The position numbers and the translations under genes are program-made. DNA of 64,000 nt from Erythrophleum ivorense (taxonomy: Eukaryota > Streptophyta > Magnoliopsida > Fabales > Fabaceae): positions 4,733,501-4,797,500 of the forward strand of contig JAIUCV010000011.1 of NCBI GenBank assembly GCA_026724425.1, in the 5' to 3' direction. This document shows positions 49,101 through 60,500 of this stretch, piece by piece (the stretch's first letter is position 1; every line of letters starts with the position of its first letter). The notes under the pieces are model-generated. The model was given only the letters and a program-made list of their open reading frames with translations, did no database searches and was not told the origin of the DNA.

Positions 49101-52100
49101 ATGGTTCTATGAATAGGGCAAACACTCAGGAGGATTGTCTAGCAAGCAGTCCTAATACACTGAGTAAAAACAAGGTTTCTCGGGCACCACGAACAGGTTC
49201 AGTTACTGCACTAGACTCATCTAATACTCAACCTTCATCTGGAACTTTTCCAGGTTGGTTAGAGCTTACAGATTCAAATATAAGTCTTCATGTTCGGTAT
49301 GATAAATTATTAAAATCTTTCCACATTTACAGGTTCTTCTATACATCCAATGACCAAGTGGGTTGGTCAGAGGCCACATAAAAACTCACGTTCTAGAAGA
49401 GCACATGTAGTTTCTCCTGTTTCACGCAACATAGAAGCTCAGGTTTCATCTGAGGGCTGTCCAACTTCTGAATTTAGTGTTAGAGCGTCTTCTGTTGGGA
49501 ACAGTGGATCTCAGCTGGCAAGCAGTGTGGATAACAGTACGCAAAAACATAAGAGACCACCTGATGATATTTCATCTCCATTTGGCTTATCTGAAAGTGA
49601 AGAGTCTGGAGGTGGGGAAAACAAAATAAAAGAGAAAGGATTGAATAACAGTGACTTTGCTCTGACAGCAGAAAAGGCTGAGGCTTTGAAATTAAAGATG
49701 AGGAAGAACAAAATTCCAATAGATGAATCTGGAGATTGTGTCCAGAGACAAGGAAGAATTGGAAGGAATTTATCCTTAGCAAGGCCAGGCCTTCCTTCTG
49801 GGAGGGACAAAACAGAGAATCTACCAATAATGAAGCCATTGCAGAACATGGGACCTAATGATAAGAGTAAAATGTATGGTGAATTCATTTCCAGATCTAG
49901 CACCCTGCTTCTTTTGTTTGCCCAAACTGTCATCAAACTCTTACTTTTGTTGAATGCAGCAAATATGGTCGCCCTCCTTCCAAAAAGCAAAAGGATCGCA
50001 AGGTTTTGACTCATGTGGGGCAGATGCTTAGTGATGGCTCTAAAAAGTTTGCAGGTAATATTTTTCTGTGAAACTAGGCTTGGTTTTTTTTTTTGGTTGG
50101 GGGGGGGGGGGGAATGTATTTTCACTATGGCAAAGACACGTAAAGTCCTTCGAATTCTAATAAAAGGCAGTGATGACAGGCATATTTTCACAAATTATTA
50201 TGTTGTAACTTTTTGGTTAACGCAGGATCTTAAAGGCTAGTTTATCAATTAATGTTTTAATACTCTCTATTGTTTTAGTATAACTAACACAACCTCTTGT
50301 GGAATATATTTTTTGGTCTTTTATTGTGTTCAGGTTAATATACAGTCTCTTATATAAGCTCTAAATGCTTTTCATGTACTTCCATGGGATTTTATGTAGT
50401 CATACATTTTATTGAAATATGAATGTCCAGGTGAATGTGATGATGATCATGAAGAGCTATATCAAGCTGCCAATTCTGCACGTAATGCTAACAGTATGCA
50501 TCTTGAACTATTTTATCTGCTTCCTAAAATTTCCCTATTTTTGTTGATCATTCCATACTACATTCTGTATCTTACTAGTTGCTGGTTCTCTATATGTAGA
50601 TCTTGCATGTTCTGGTCCATTTTGGCATAAAATGGAGTCTATTTTTGCCACTGTTAGCTTGGAGGATTTATCATACTTGAAGCAACAGGTAGCAACTAGC
50701 AACTGGGGTTTGAAATTGTATATTTTGTTTGTTTTGTGGCCTTGTGAATTTTTCATTTGATTCTGACAAACTGTTTTTTTTTTTGGGGGGGGGGGAATAC
50801 TTCATCAGCTAAATTCTGCAGAGGAACTTGACAAGAGTTTATCTCAGATGTTTGATGTTGATCATGATATTTTGGTAATTATTTAGCAGTATATATAAAT
50901 AAGTCTATATCATTCACCTCACTTGATGATTTTATAAGATTTTTGCTTAGATCTGTACCTGTTATTGTTTTTTTTTTTTGGCCTTCACTATTTGAGTTGT
51001 GTGGTTGAATATTAAATTTTAATTCTTCAGGGTGTTGTTGTAAACAATGAAGCTACTCATGGTTTAGGGGAAAGACAGAGAAGGCGTTGTGATGAACAAT
51101 CAACTAAGAATGATGCTTTAAGTGGAAAGAGTGACTTCGAAAGACTGGACAAGGTCACCCCATTGTTCCAAAGAGTTATTTCTGCTTTAATTGAAGAAGA
51201 TGAAAGTGAAGAATCCTACCATCACAATGAAGCAAAGAATACATCTAGACAGTGTGCTAGTGATGATTCTCATTGTGGATCTTGTAATCAAATTGATTTT
51301 GAACCCAAAGATTGGGATAAAATGGATTCTGAAGTTGAGTCAAAGGCGGATCTTCAAATTCAAAAGAATTTCATGTTGGACAGACTATCTTGTGATAAGA
51401 GTACTGCATCTAACACATTTAGGTACCCCAACACATCCAGTTCTTTACAAAGCACTGGAGTTTGGCAGGGAGATGAAGAGTTTTCCCATTCTGATATCAC
51501 ACATACTAGTGAAATATGTTCAAATGATCTTGATCAACTTCAAACTACTGAATTAAGTGTTCCTGGCTTTCCTTCTTCGGATGGCCAGTATCAGCTGATG
51601 TGTCTGGACGACAGGCTTCTGCTTGAGTTGCAGAGTATTGGCATATATCCAGAAATTTTGGTAGGATTTTATTTCATATATTGAGTTGTCAATTTCATAG
51701 TTCATTGATCCTTACCAGATTCATGGACACAATTATATTCCTTTAACTTCCTTTGCTTGTTGCAGCCTGATTTAGCTGAGGAGGATGAAGCCTTAAATCA
51801 AGATATTATGGAACTCAAGAAAGGGCTGTACCAACAGGTTTGCACCTCAAGCATTAACTTAAGAAATAAAAAAGCCATTGCTAGAGCGTGATTTCACGAA
51901 GAAATGTGTTGAATTGATCTTGTTGGCCTTGAATTTTCTTCCTTTTTATGACGTTTTCTTTTATTTTGATTGACTACTAGATTCGGAGGAAGAAGAAGAA
52001 ATTGGACAGAATTGATAGAGCTATTCAAAAGGGGAGAGATACAGAAAGGCGGTATGTTCTATGATGCTCTGGATGTTTTGCTTCTAATCCTTCTTTGTAA

Positions 52101-55100
52101 TCGTCTAGAGTTGATCAATGTTAAAGTTTAGGTTTCAGTTTGTTTTTCACTTTCATCTCAGCATTCATGACTTCCCTTTTCTTCTGTGTCTGTGCAATAT
52201 AGATATTCTACATTCTTAATAACATTTAGTGCTTACTTTGCAGGAAGATTGAGCAAGTTGCATTTGACCAACTTATTGAGATGGCTTACAGAAAGAGATT
52301 GGTAATATTCTAATACCTTTACCCACTATTTCTTGTATTCCATTAAGGTCTACAATGTTCCTTCCCTATTTGGCAGTTATAAAATGCCATGCTGTTGATA
52401 CATGATAGCATTTTATGGACCTTGTACACGTACTCAAGTAGAGTAAGTGAAGGATATGACTAGTTGCACTGTTATTACAGTTGGTTGGCTCCCTGTGGGT
52501 ATGGCATCCAAGTTTTAACCATATGGTGCTAGGGTTGGCTGCAAATAGCTTACATGCTTAGAAACCAAACAAGTTTTTTACACTTGGCTTAATATTTTTT
52601 ATCATAGTAATCGAAATCATCCAATTTGAGTCAGATGGTACAGTTGTCACGATGCAAATCTACAACAATACAGATCAGTGGAAAAATCGTTCTTGCATCG
52701 GAATTGTCTGTCTGAATCGCTAGAATTGTGCGATTTGAACAGGAATGGGTGAGTCCACTCATCTGGCAATTCAAAATGGCACAGATCTGACAGGTGGCAA
52801 AGGAAATTTGTCAGAATCTGCTGCTGAAGACAATGCTTTCTTTTTTCTTCCCCAACCCCCCCTCCTCCCCCCCAGGGAAAAAGAAAAAGAAAAAGAAAAA
52901 GAAAACCTGAAGTCGTTTCACTTATTGGGGTATAGAAGATTTCAGAATTTTAGGTTAGGCTTGAAGTTGTGACTTGTGACTGTGAGGGTCTTGTTTTTTC
53001 TTACTAGGATTTCATCTAAGTGGAACAATGTGGTTCCACTTAGCTATCACTTTTTCTTGTTTCTTAAGCTGTAGACTTTTGATTTGAGACATCTTCCACT
53101 TCTGATTTTTTGTTTTTATTAGGATTTCGATTTGTAATTGCAAATACCCATGCCACACATTCACATGACCCACATCTAATTTTTTGTTTTTATTAGGATT
53201 AAAATTTGCAATTGTAAAGAACCACAGAATGCCTTTTTCCCCCCTATTTTTTGGGTGAAACGACACAGTTTCACTTTGAATAAAATTTGGAAATAATCTA
53301 GCAATAGGAGACTGACCTATACAAGGCTCTATAATATATTTTTTAGTGGTATATATTTTTTCTAGGTTTTATAATATAAAATTTGAAAATCAGCAAGCAA
53401 TAGGCATTGTTAATTTCTGGTTTAAATTTATTATTTGAGCACATTTTAGTGGTATACATTTTTTTATGATATATTTCTAACTATATCTTTGAATCTTATG
53501 ATTTGATACGATTTATGATTCACGTAAAATTTCTTTCATGATATCTTCACATAAAATTTCTTTGACTATAGCAGTTGGGTTCTGAAACACATGCACTCCA
53601 TAAGGAAACTCATGCACAGCATTTGCCAAGCAATCAGCACTCATGTCCACTCATTTGTCAACCGATTCATCTTATTTAGACTTACAGAAGATAAAGAGAG
53701 ATGTGAATTTTGATGGTGTTGGATGTCATTGTCTTAAATATAAAATTAGTATGCTTTGTTGTGCCACAGTTAATTCAGCACATGCATTAATTTTTTATTA
53801 ATGGGTAAATTACTGTATAACCTGGTTAAACTAGTAATCACTCTGACATCTGACAGGTCTCGAAGATTATGTTTGAATTATATGTTGGTTAGCGTTAGTC
53901 CTAACTTCTTTTTCTTCTTCTTCTTCTTTTTTTGGTTTTGTTTTTTGTTTTTTTACCTTGCTTGGATTGTGGTTAGATTCATTTTTGAGTTAGAACAGAT
54001 ATGAACAGGATGACTTTCTCACTGATGGCAGCCTCCTACTTTCTCCTTATACTGTTAATAAAGATGATGATAAATACATAAAAATAGAAAATTATTATAA
54101 GACTCCTATATGATGGTAAACTTTTAATCTTCAGAAAGAGGATAAGAGATAATTATGCCATATTATCCTTTATCCTGTAACACTTATCCTACAATACTGT
54201 GATAGGTTTTTCAACATGCTTGTTACTGAACCAAGAGCTTTTCCTGGCTCTTCTGTTTGTTGGAAACTTAGCTTCCTTCCTCTTAGATACCTTGCCTTCA
54301 GTCTCTTTATTGTTGGTTTCTTTCTTTCTTTCTTCTTCTTCTTTTTTTTTTTTTTAAATAACTTTCATTTTTATTAGTGTGAGACTTAAGACATCCATTT
54401 GAGAAGTGGTCTGCAGATTTGTAAATAACTTATGTAGAAGTTTGTAACCTTTTGGTTCCTTTTCAAGTTTAATTTGGAATTATTTCACATCCATGCCCAC
54501 CCCCTTCTCTTTCGTTTCATTAGCGACTTTTTCCTGGTAGCTGCTTACCAGTTTGTTTGATATTGGATATTGACGTGACTATGCAATATCTTCTTTGTGT
54601 GTACATGTGCTTACAGATAGACAAATTGCTCTAAATTTATTTAGCTTTCTCTGGATAATTTTGAAGTTTTTGTAATAATATATTATTTAAAGGATGAGTT
54701 GAGGCATTCCATGACTGCGAACTTTCTATCCAATGAAATTTTTAACAGGCATGCCGTGGAAGCAAAAATTTAAAAGGTGCAGTTCACAAGGTGTCAAAAC
54801 AAGGTGCTCTGGCTTTTCTTAAGCGCACTCTTGGAAGATGTAAAAAATATGAAGAAACTGGCGATAGCTGCTTCAGTGAACCTGCCCTGCAAAATATCAT
54901 CTTCTGTGCCCCTTCATGTGACAATGATGCAAAATCTGGTGACTGCATTGTCTCCATGACGGCCAGTAATACATGCAACAAAGTTTCCCATCAAGTGGAA
55001 GCCAGAAAATCAGGTAGTTTTCATTTATACTCTTACATATAACATACTGTTGTGATGATGTCAGTGCTCTTAAATCATATTTACACTTATTCTTTGTAAC

Positions 55101-56190
55101 ACTGAAACGAGTATAAATATCTGAAATCCTGTTATGACATTTTCCTTTGATGTCTAGGTTACAGGAACCTCAAGCTATATTGTATAAAATAACTGTAAAT
55201 AATATTTACATACGTAAAAATTGATAGTATTATAACCACAATTAAAAAAAAAAATGCATCACAATGCAAATGAATTGTGCCAAAGTCACCACAAAATATA
55301 ACCATTGCAAACCTTGAATTTAGCACAAACTGCACTGATATGTACCAGTACGAGGGCAGGCATCTAATGCCTACATGGATATGATCCAGGCCTATAGATT
55401 GGTGCTTCGTAGTTCTTATTTTATCTCAGTATTCTTTGCTAAGGAATCACCTTCTCCATTGTCCGCCGCATTGTTACTTGTGCTAGTACAGTTTCATTGA
55501 ATGTTCACATTTCTCTTTTTAAAAGAAATTGATTTGCTTGCAGGTGCAGTTTCCAGTGCTTCTGAGATATATGATCCCCATAGAGATAATGCTGACAGAG
55601 GTATGCAGGATTCTTTTCATGGTTCAATTCACTCATCTGAACAGGTATCACCCAAGAATGGGTCTCTGTTTATCAAGGAGAAGAAGAGGGAAATGCTGGT
55701 TAATGGTGTCGGTTCTTCCTCAAGAGTATCAAATCTTGATGGCCCTGTTCATGGTGGAGTAAAGGGAAAGAGAAGTGAGAGAGAGAGAAATCAAAGCAGG
55801 GATCAGAACAGACACATTTCTATCTCCAGAGACCTGTCATTGGACAGTAGCCGAAATGAGTGCAAAACAAAAGCAAAGCCCAAGCAAAAGAGTAATCCTA
55901 GTGGACATCAAGATACATTGGTGGCTAATGCAGGCAATAATGGTGGCAAAGAGGGTGCTCTATTATCTGGTAACCAGGACAACTCGAAGGAGAAGGAATC
56001 CACCGACTTTGGTAATTTGCAGCTGCATGAATTAGATTCAATGGAAGAATTAGGTGCATCTGGTGAACTTGGTGGGCACCAAGATCTTAGTTCATGGTTG
56101 AACTTTGATGAAGATGGTTTGCTAGAAGATGATACTGTTGGCCTTGAAATACCAATGGATGACCTATCAGAGTTAAATATGCTCATGTGA
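46110..56190 (+). CDS. Large plant-specific nuclear protein, At4g29790/At2g19390-like
   Basis: Sixteen coding exons: 46110-46384, 46626-46866, 47297-47574, 48774-48941, 49117-49253, 49333-49873, 49960-50054, 50431-50493, 50600-50688, 50809-50874, 51031-51660, 51766-51837, 51981-52051, 52244-52301, 54749-55013, 55544-56190. They sum to 3,696 bases, 1,231 residues, with phases that agree throughout. Most of it is polar and disordered, with Lys/Arg patches such as SKKRQR near residue 115. Compact blocks are GNQRYIRSGELRKVLG (30-45), SGPFWHKMESIF (603-614), TPLFQRVISALIEEDE near 700, LLLELQSIGIYPEIL (847-861) and a basic coiled-coil-like stretch (about 874-928, ...KKKKLDRIDRAIQKG...). The acidic tail ends ...LSELNMLM. 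I recall family members being reported as plant-specific subunits of the SAGA histone acetyltransferase complex; treat that as unconfirmed. Intron 14 is 2,447 bases and holds repeat pieces. Confidence 0.85.
50084..50112 (+). repeat. Poly-T/poly-G tract in intron 7
   Basis: A run of T, then GGTT, then 14 consecutive G (50099-50112). A similar T11-G11 tract (50774-50795) lies in intron 9, 13 bases before the acceptor at 50808. Confidence 0.85.
52912..53264. repeat. Possible inserted repeat in intron 14
   Basis: GTCGTTTCAC (52912-52921) and its inverse GTGAAACGAC (53255-53264) bracket a segment. Inside are a tandem pair of a 45-base block ('ttttttgtttttattaggatt' type) at about 53100 and 53175, and a perfect 11-bp inverted repeat around 53016-53043 (CTAAGTGGAAC / GTTCCACTTAG). 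It may be a small non-autonomous transposon. Confidence 0.3.
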
Positions 56191-56215
56191 AGTGATACAT
56201 CATAACTGCTTACTT

Positions 56216-56272
56216 TTGCAACTGCATTATATTAGGTGTATCCGGTGAACCTGGTGGGCATCAAGATCTTTG
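56216..56272 (+). repeat. Duplicated piece of the last coding exon, now in the 3' UTR
   Basis: Bases 56231-56270 repeat 56049-56088 with 4 differences in 40. The copy starts upstream with a TTTGCAACTGCAT block that matches TTTGCAGCTGCAT at about 56024. It lies after the stop codon at 56188-56190, so it is an untranslated relic of a tandem duplication of the protein's C-terminal region. Confidence 0.8.
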
Positions 56273-56738
56273 TTGTTCCTTGTTCGTCAATTCTGATAAC
56301 GATGACTATGATTCTGGTGGCCTCAGAAACTGAGTGAATGGATGATGCATCACTTAATTGTGCTCCAAATGGGGATAAATGTTCTTCCCCATGCATTATG
56401 GGGGTTGGGGCCAATAATTTTTAACACATTTTGGGGTCAACTAAGGTGAAGAGAAACTTTGAATCGCAATTGATCTTACTGTGGGAAATTGTAGATGAAA
56501 CAATTTATGGAGGGATCTGAGAGATTCATTGCATTCATGAATTTTCTGTGAGAATCTTCACTTTATCCAAAGAAAGCTTGGCCCATATTAGCATTCAGGA
56601 ATCAAATTCATTCAATCAAGGAAGTGTATGTTTGGATTGGAGTTGTATATACTTTATTTTGAATTAATTTGATTTGCAAATTAGATTTTGATCAAAGGTG
56701 AGTTTGTATGATTGTGATTTATGTTTAGAAATTTTTAT

Positions 56739-57173
56739 CTAAAAAATGATTTTGCCATTAATGCTGTTTATCCAACGTTGAAACAGTTTCTTTTTTTTTC
56801 TTCTTCTTTTTCTTTTCAGTTCAAATAAGAGTTTGAAGAACAAACGTAGTCTTGGAGAAAAATTCAATGTCAAACAAAACGAGTTGAACTGTAAATCAAA
56901 CTCAGTCTTTGGTATGTAAACAGGCTTTTCAACTCTTCTAACGCCAACCAAATATACTCCAAGCTGAAGAATGGTCTTCCTTGCTTTAAGTTCATATTTC
57001 CGGTTCCTTGCAATTTTATTGTTGACTTGTAAGATTGTGGCGTAGTACATGTTGTTTTCGACTGTAATTTTTACTTCATGTGTAATATAGGTCTTCCTTT
57101 CTCCTGAAACGTTGGGGAATGAAATATGAATTGTGGGGCTGGGGAATACGGGTATGTAACGCATGCCAAGCAA
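56739..57173 (-). CDS. Unrecognised 144-codon ORF
   Basis: An open frame of 144 codons on the minus strand, unusually long for this AT-rich neighbourhood. The first 95 residues look protein-like (for example HEVKITVENNMYY, then ARNRKYELKARKTILQLG and VGVRRVEKPVYIP). The last part becomes a Lys/Arg-rich, low-complexity tail (KRKRRRKKKK) from a T/C tract, so the true end may be earlier or spliced. I do not recognise a family. It could be an exon of a larger minus-strand gene, a gene fragment, or chance. It overlaps short plus-strand frames that look spurious. Confidence 0.3.
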   Translation of the reverse strand: MLGMRYIPVFPSPTIHISFPNVSGERKTYITHEVKITVENNMYYATILQVNNKIARNRKYELKARKTILQLGVYLVGVRRVEKPVYIPKTEFDLQFNSFCLTLNFSPRLRLFFKLLFELKRKRRRKKKKLFQRWINSINGKIIF

Positions 57174-57235
57174 GATAAGAGCAGGGCGTACAATAAATAC
57201 CTGATTGGTTATGAATTGGTATGTAGTTATGTCGA

Positions 57236-57520
57236 AGATGAATTTGATTCTAGAAAAAAAAAATTAACGTGGACACACACACAACGAACCTCGACAACGG
57301 GAATGATGAATTTGATTCTATAATTTTTTTTTTTTTGCGAAGTTAAATATTTGAACTTTGAACAGAAAAGCATTTTCTCCTAAGTATTGTCATTAAATAA
57401 TTCACTCAACGAACCTCGACAACGGGAAAGCTTCTTACCAGAACCACTGCATTGCTTGTTTCCACCGAAAAGATCCTACTTGCTAGAAGCATTCAACCAT
57501 TCGTTGTCAACGGGAAAGCT
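57236..57520. repeat. Short interspersed duplication cluster
   Basis: 'gatgaatttgattcta' occurs at 57238 and 57305, 'caacgaacctcgacaacggg' at 57281 and 57407, and 'gtcaacgggaaagctt' at about 57497 echoes the third. It is a rearranged local tandem repeat of unknown origin. Confidence 0.6.
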
Positions 57521-60500
57521 TTTATTTGTAATTTATAATTTTTTAAAAAATTTTAAATCTTGCATTACCTTCTAAACAAAATGCAGAGAGAATGACTCAC
57601 CTTTATTGAATTATTATAACAATTTTCCTTGGTTGAATGCTCGTACTCATCCTAATTTTCTAGTCTTTCCTCCCATTTTTTTTGTGGTGAGTCGTTTTCA
57701 GATTCCCAGCTGTTTTTCCAGATAATATATCTTCCATTCATTTGGATATATTATTAAAAACTGACGCTCAAGTTGTGAAGGGTTGGTATGAAATTATTTT
57801 CATTATGATAAGCTCCGGAAAGCCCTGATAGCAATTGCACTATAATGGGAGGCCAATTCTGACTTTAAAATCTTTTTAGTTACTTCAAAAACTAAAACAG
57901 TTGACTACATACCTAAATATTTCTAGAAAATAAATTTTACTGAAAATAATTATGAATCTGCTCCTGAAGGCTTTGGTAATCATATTAGTCAATGCCAGAC
58001 AGGCTCATCTATATATTGATTGATACCCTCAATAATTACCGACACAAGATTTCCATTTTCTAGCATTTGACCAAACTACCGTCAACGAAACTGATTGCCT
58101 AGCTAGTAGTAGTTGGCTCACTTCCATTTAATCCAGCCAGGAGTCATTAATTTGAGCTTCAAGCATTAGTTAGACAATTGAGATTTATCACAAAGTCTAA
58201 GGCCATTTTAAGAACTTAAACCAGAAAATCTTCTTTTATCTTAACTAATAATAATTAATTTGACTCATGTGATCAATGGCTTTAATGCAATCCCCATTCT
58301 CTCAACCTCATGCGCTAAAAGTAATGACAAAACCAGCAAATGTATTTTTAATATCCAATCTAAAGGGTCGTATGCATTAAACTAAATTAAAGATAGATAA
58401 AGTCAAGCTGTACCCTCCAATCTGTGGGAGGGGAAAGTGTTGATACGTCATTCTGATTATGACCTAGATTGCTGTCCTTACTGATAATTTAATTTCTGTT
58501 GCTCATAATGGATCCAAAAGTAGAAGACGCCCAAAAACCAAATTAATTAATTAATATAACATAATATTTAAACAAATAAATTATCATATGATGGATCCAG
58601 CATTGAAAATAAATAATTGGAGTAACTAATAATCTTCAAGAGCATGTCAGCCAACTTCCACTTCTATACTCAACTGGAGGTTGCATGTAATTAACTCTTA
58701 ATGATTGAATATGTGGCCGCCTGCTAATTTAATGCGAGATGGTTAATAAAATCGTTATCTATCAATGCATTCTCAGGCTTTTTATCAGCAGTTGCAGAAC
58801 GTAAATTAGAGTTAAGTTAAGAAGAAAACTTCGAGCATGATTTAGGGTTTTGAAGAGAGTATGGTAAGGTAACCATTACTGAGAAGGCGTAGAGTGAAGA
58901 AAACCCGCTTTTATGATTGAAAATTTGGTGAAAATAACCTTGAAGGGTAAAATTTCTAATATTATCTATGTGATGTTAGTTGTTTTTTTTTTAAGCCAAG
59001 GGTTAAAAATAAAAATAAAACAATAAAGAATCCAAATAATACCAAACCTTTCAATTTAGAGTGTTATGAAAATTGGGGCGTTGGATGGGTTAGAATGGTT
59101 TGGAAACCATTCTCATCTACCTTGCCCCATTAGTTTTTAAATATCCAATCAATTAATAGTTAAGACATTCAAACTATCCCGTTCCATCTCGCACCACTAC
59201 CAAACCATCCTTTCCCAATCAAAATGCTTTAAGTATTTAGTATCAAATTTTCTTTTAAAAATATAATATTTGGATTTTTTTTTACAGTTTAACACCATAT
59301 AATTAGTTCTTTTAGAAAAAAACTCTTCTATATGTTACATATATTTGACTAAATTATATTAATCTTCTTAAAGTTTGGCTAAACTATACTCTTTCTCTTT
59401 TATTTTTTGTCAATGAAATTAATTTTTTATAAAATATTTTTTTTTCAAAAAATAAAATTACTTAACTATTTTTATTATCATATTAAGAATAAAATCACAG
59501 ACTCATTTAAATTTTAATATTAACTTAACTATTTTCACTGTCAAATTAAAAACAAAATTATATAAAAAATTAACTTATTTAAAAGAAAAGCCATTGCAAT
59601 GTCTATATCAAAATGTCAAAGTAGTTGATTAGATGTTGACAAAGTATTAGGTGTTAAATCTCAATAATAACTAACATAGTTTAATTTTTATATTTTTGTT
59701 AAAAAATTAGATAAAAAACACACTTTAAATCTTACGCAAAATATAAGTCACTCTTAACAGATTCACGCTTCTTAAAAAAAATTTAATTATGTTCTTAAAT
59801 TTTTAAAATATTATTATATTTTTTTAATTTTACTCCTATAATTAATATAACAGTTATTATTAAATAAAAATTTTTTAATATAACTATTATCATTAAATAA
59901 AAGATATTACAATAATAATAATTATTATTATTATCGTCGAGTGACATATAAAATTTTGGATCGAAAGAAAAACCTTTAATTAAACGGTTGTTTTGACAAA
60001 ACTAGTTTATGCGTAAAGTTTCATGCATTTAATTCTTTAAAGCGCAACCTACAATTTAGGGTATATGTAGAGCCTATGAAATTCTGGTTGGCGCAGAGAC
60101 TTCAACTTTCTATTTAATTCGTTTCTGGCATGCATGTGCGCCCACAGTACTGCTTCGAAAGCATAAAATGCATGGCATTAATTTGTGTGATGTATGGTTC
60201 TTTTCCACTTACCTGCAGTCTCTCTCTCTCCATGAGGACTAAAACTCATGGAAACATGCACGAATAGTGGAAGCCACTGCTTTTTCAGACCTAAAGACGG
60301 GGCAAAAAAACAGAAACGAGCTACCTATTGTAGATTCAGTAATGGTACTATCTATAAGCTACTATTAAAGATTCTTTTTTAATTATCTACAGAGAAAAAA
60401 GGAGGAGCAAAGGTATCTAAAGCTTGGGTTTATAGATCTTTCTAAGATTTATGAATGAGAAGTTTGGCTATCTGATCCTAGGAGCCTAATCTTTTTCATC

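Noticed and set aside
49511..50191. Minus-strand ORF of 226 codons
   Set aside because: Antisense to coding exons 6 and 7 of the large nuclear protein gene, whose phases agree over 16 exons.
52745..52972. ORF in intron 14 of the large nuclear protein gene
   Set aside because: Ends in a simple Glu/Lys repeat, no conserved motif, and the intron is removed by matching phase-0 splice sites.
55529..56186. Alternative-frame ORFs over the last exon
   Set aside because: Out of frame with the continuous 215-codon exon that joins exon 15 in phase.
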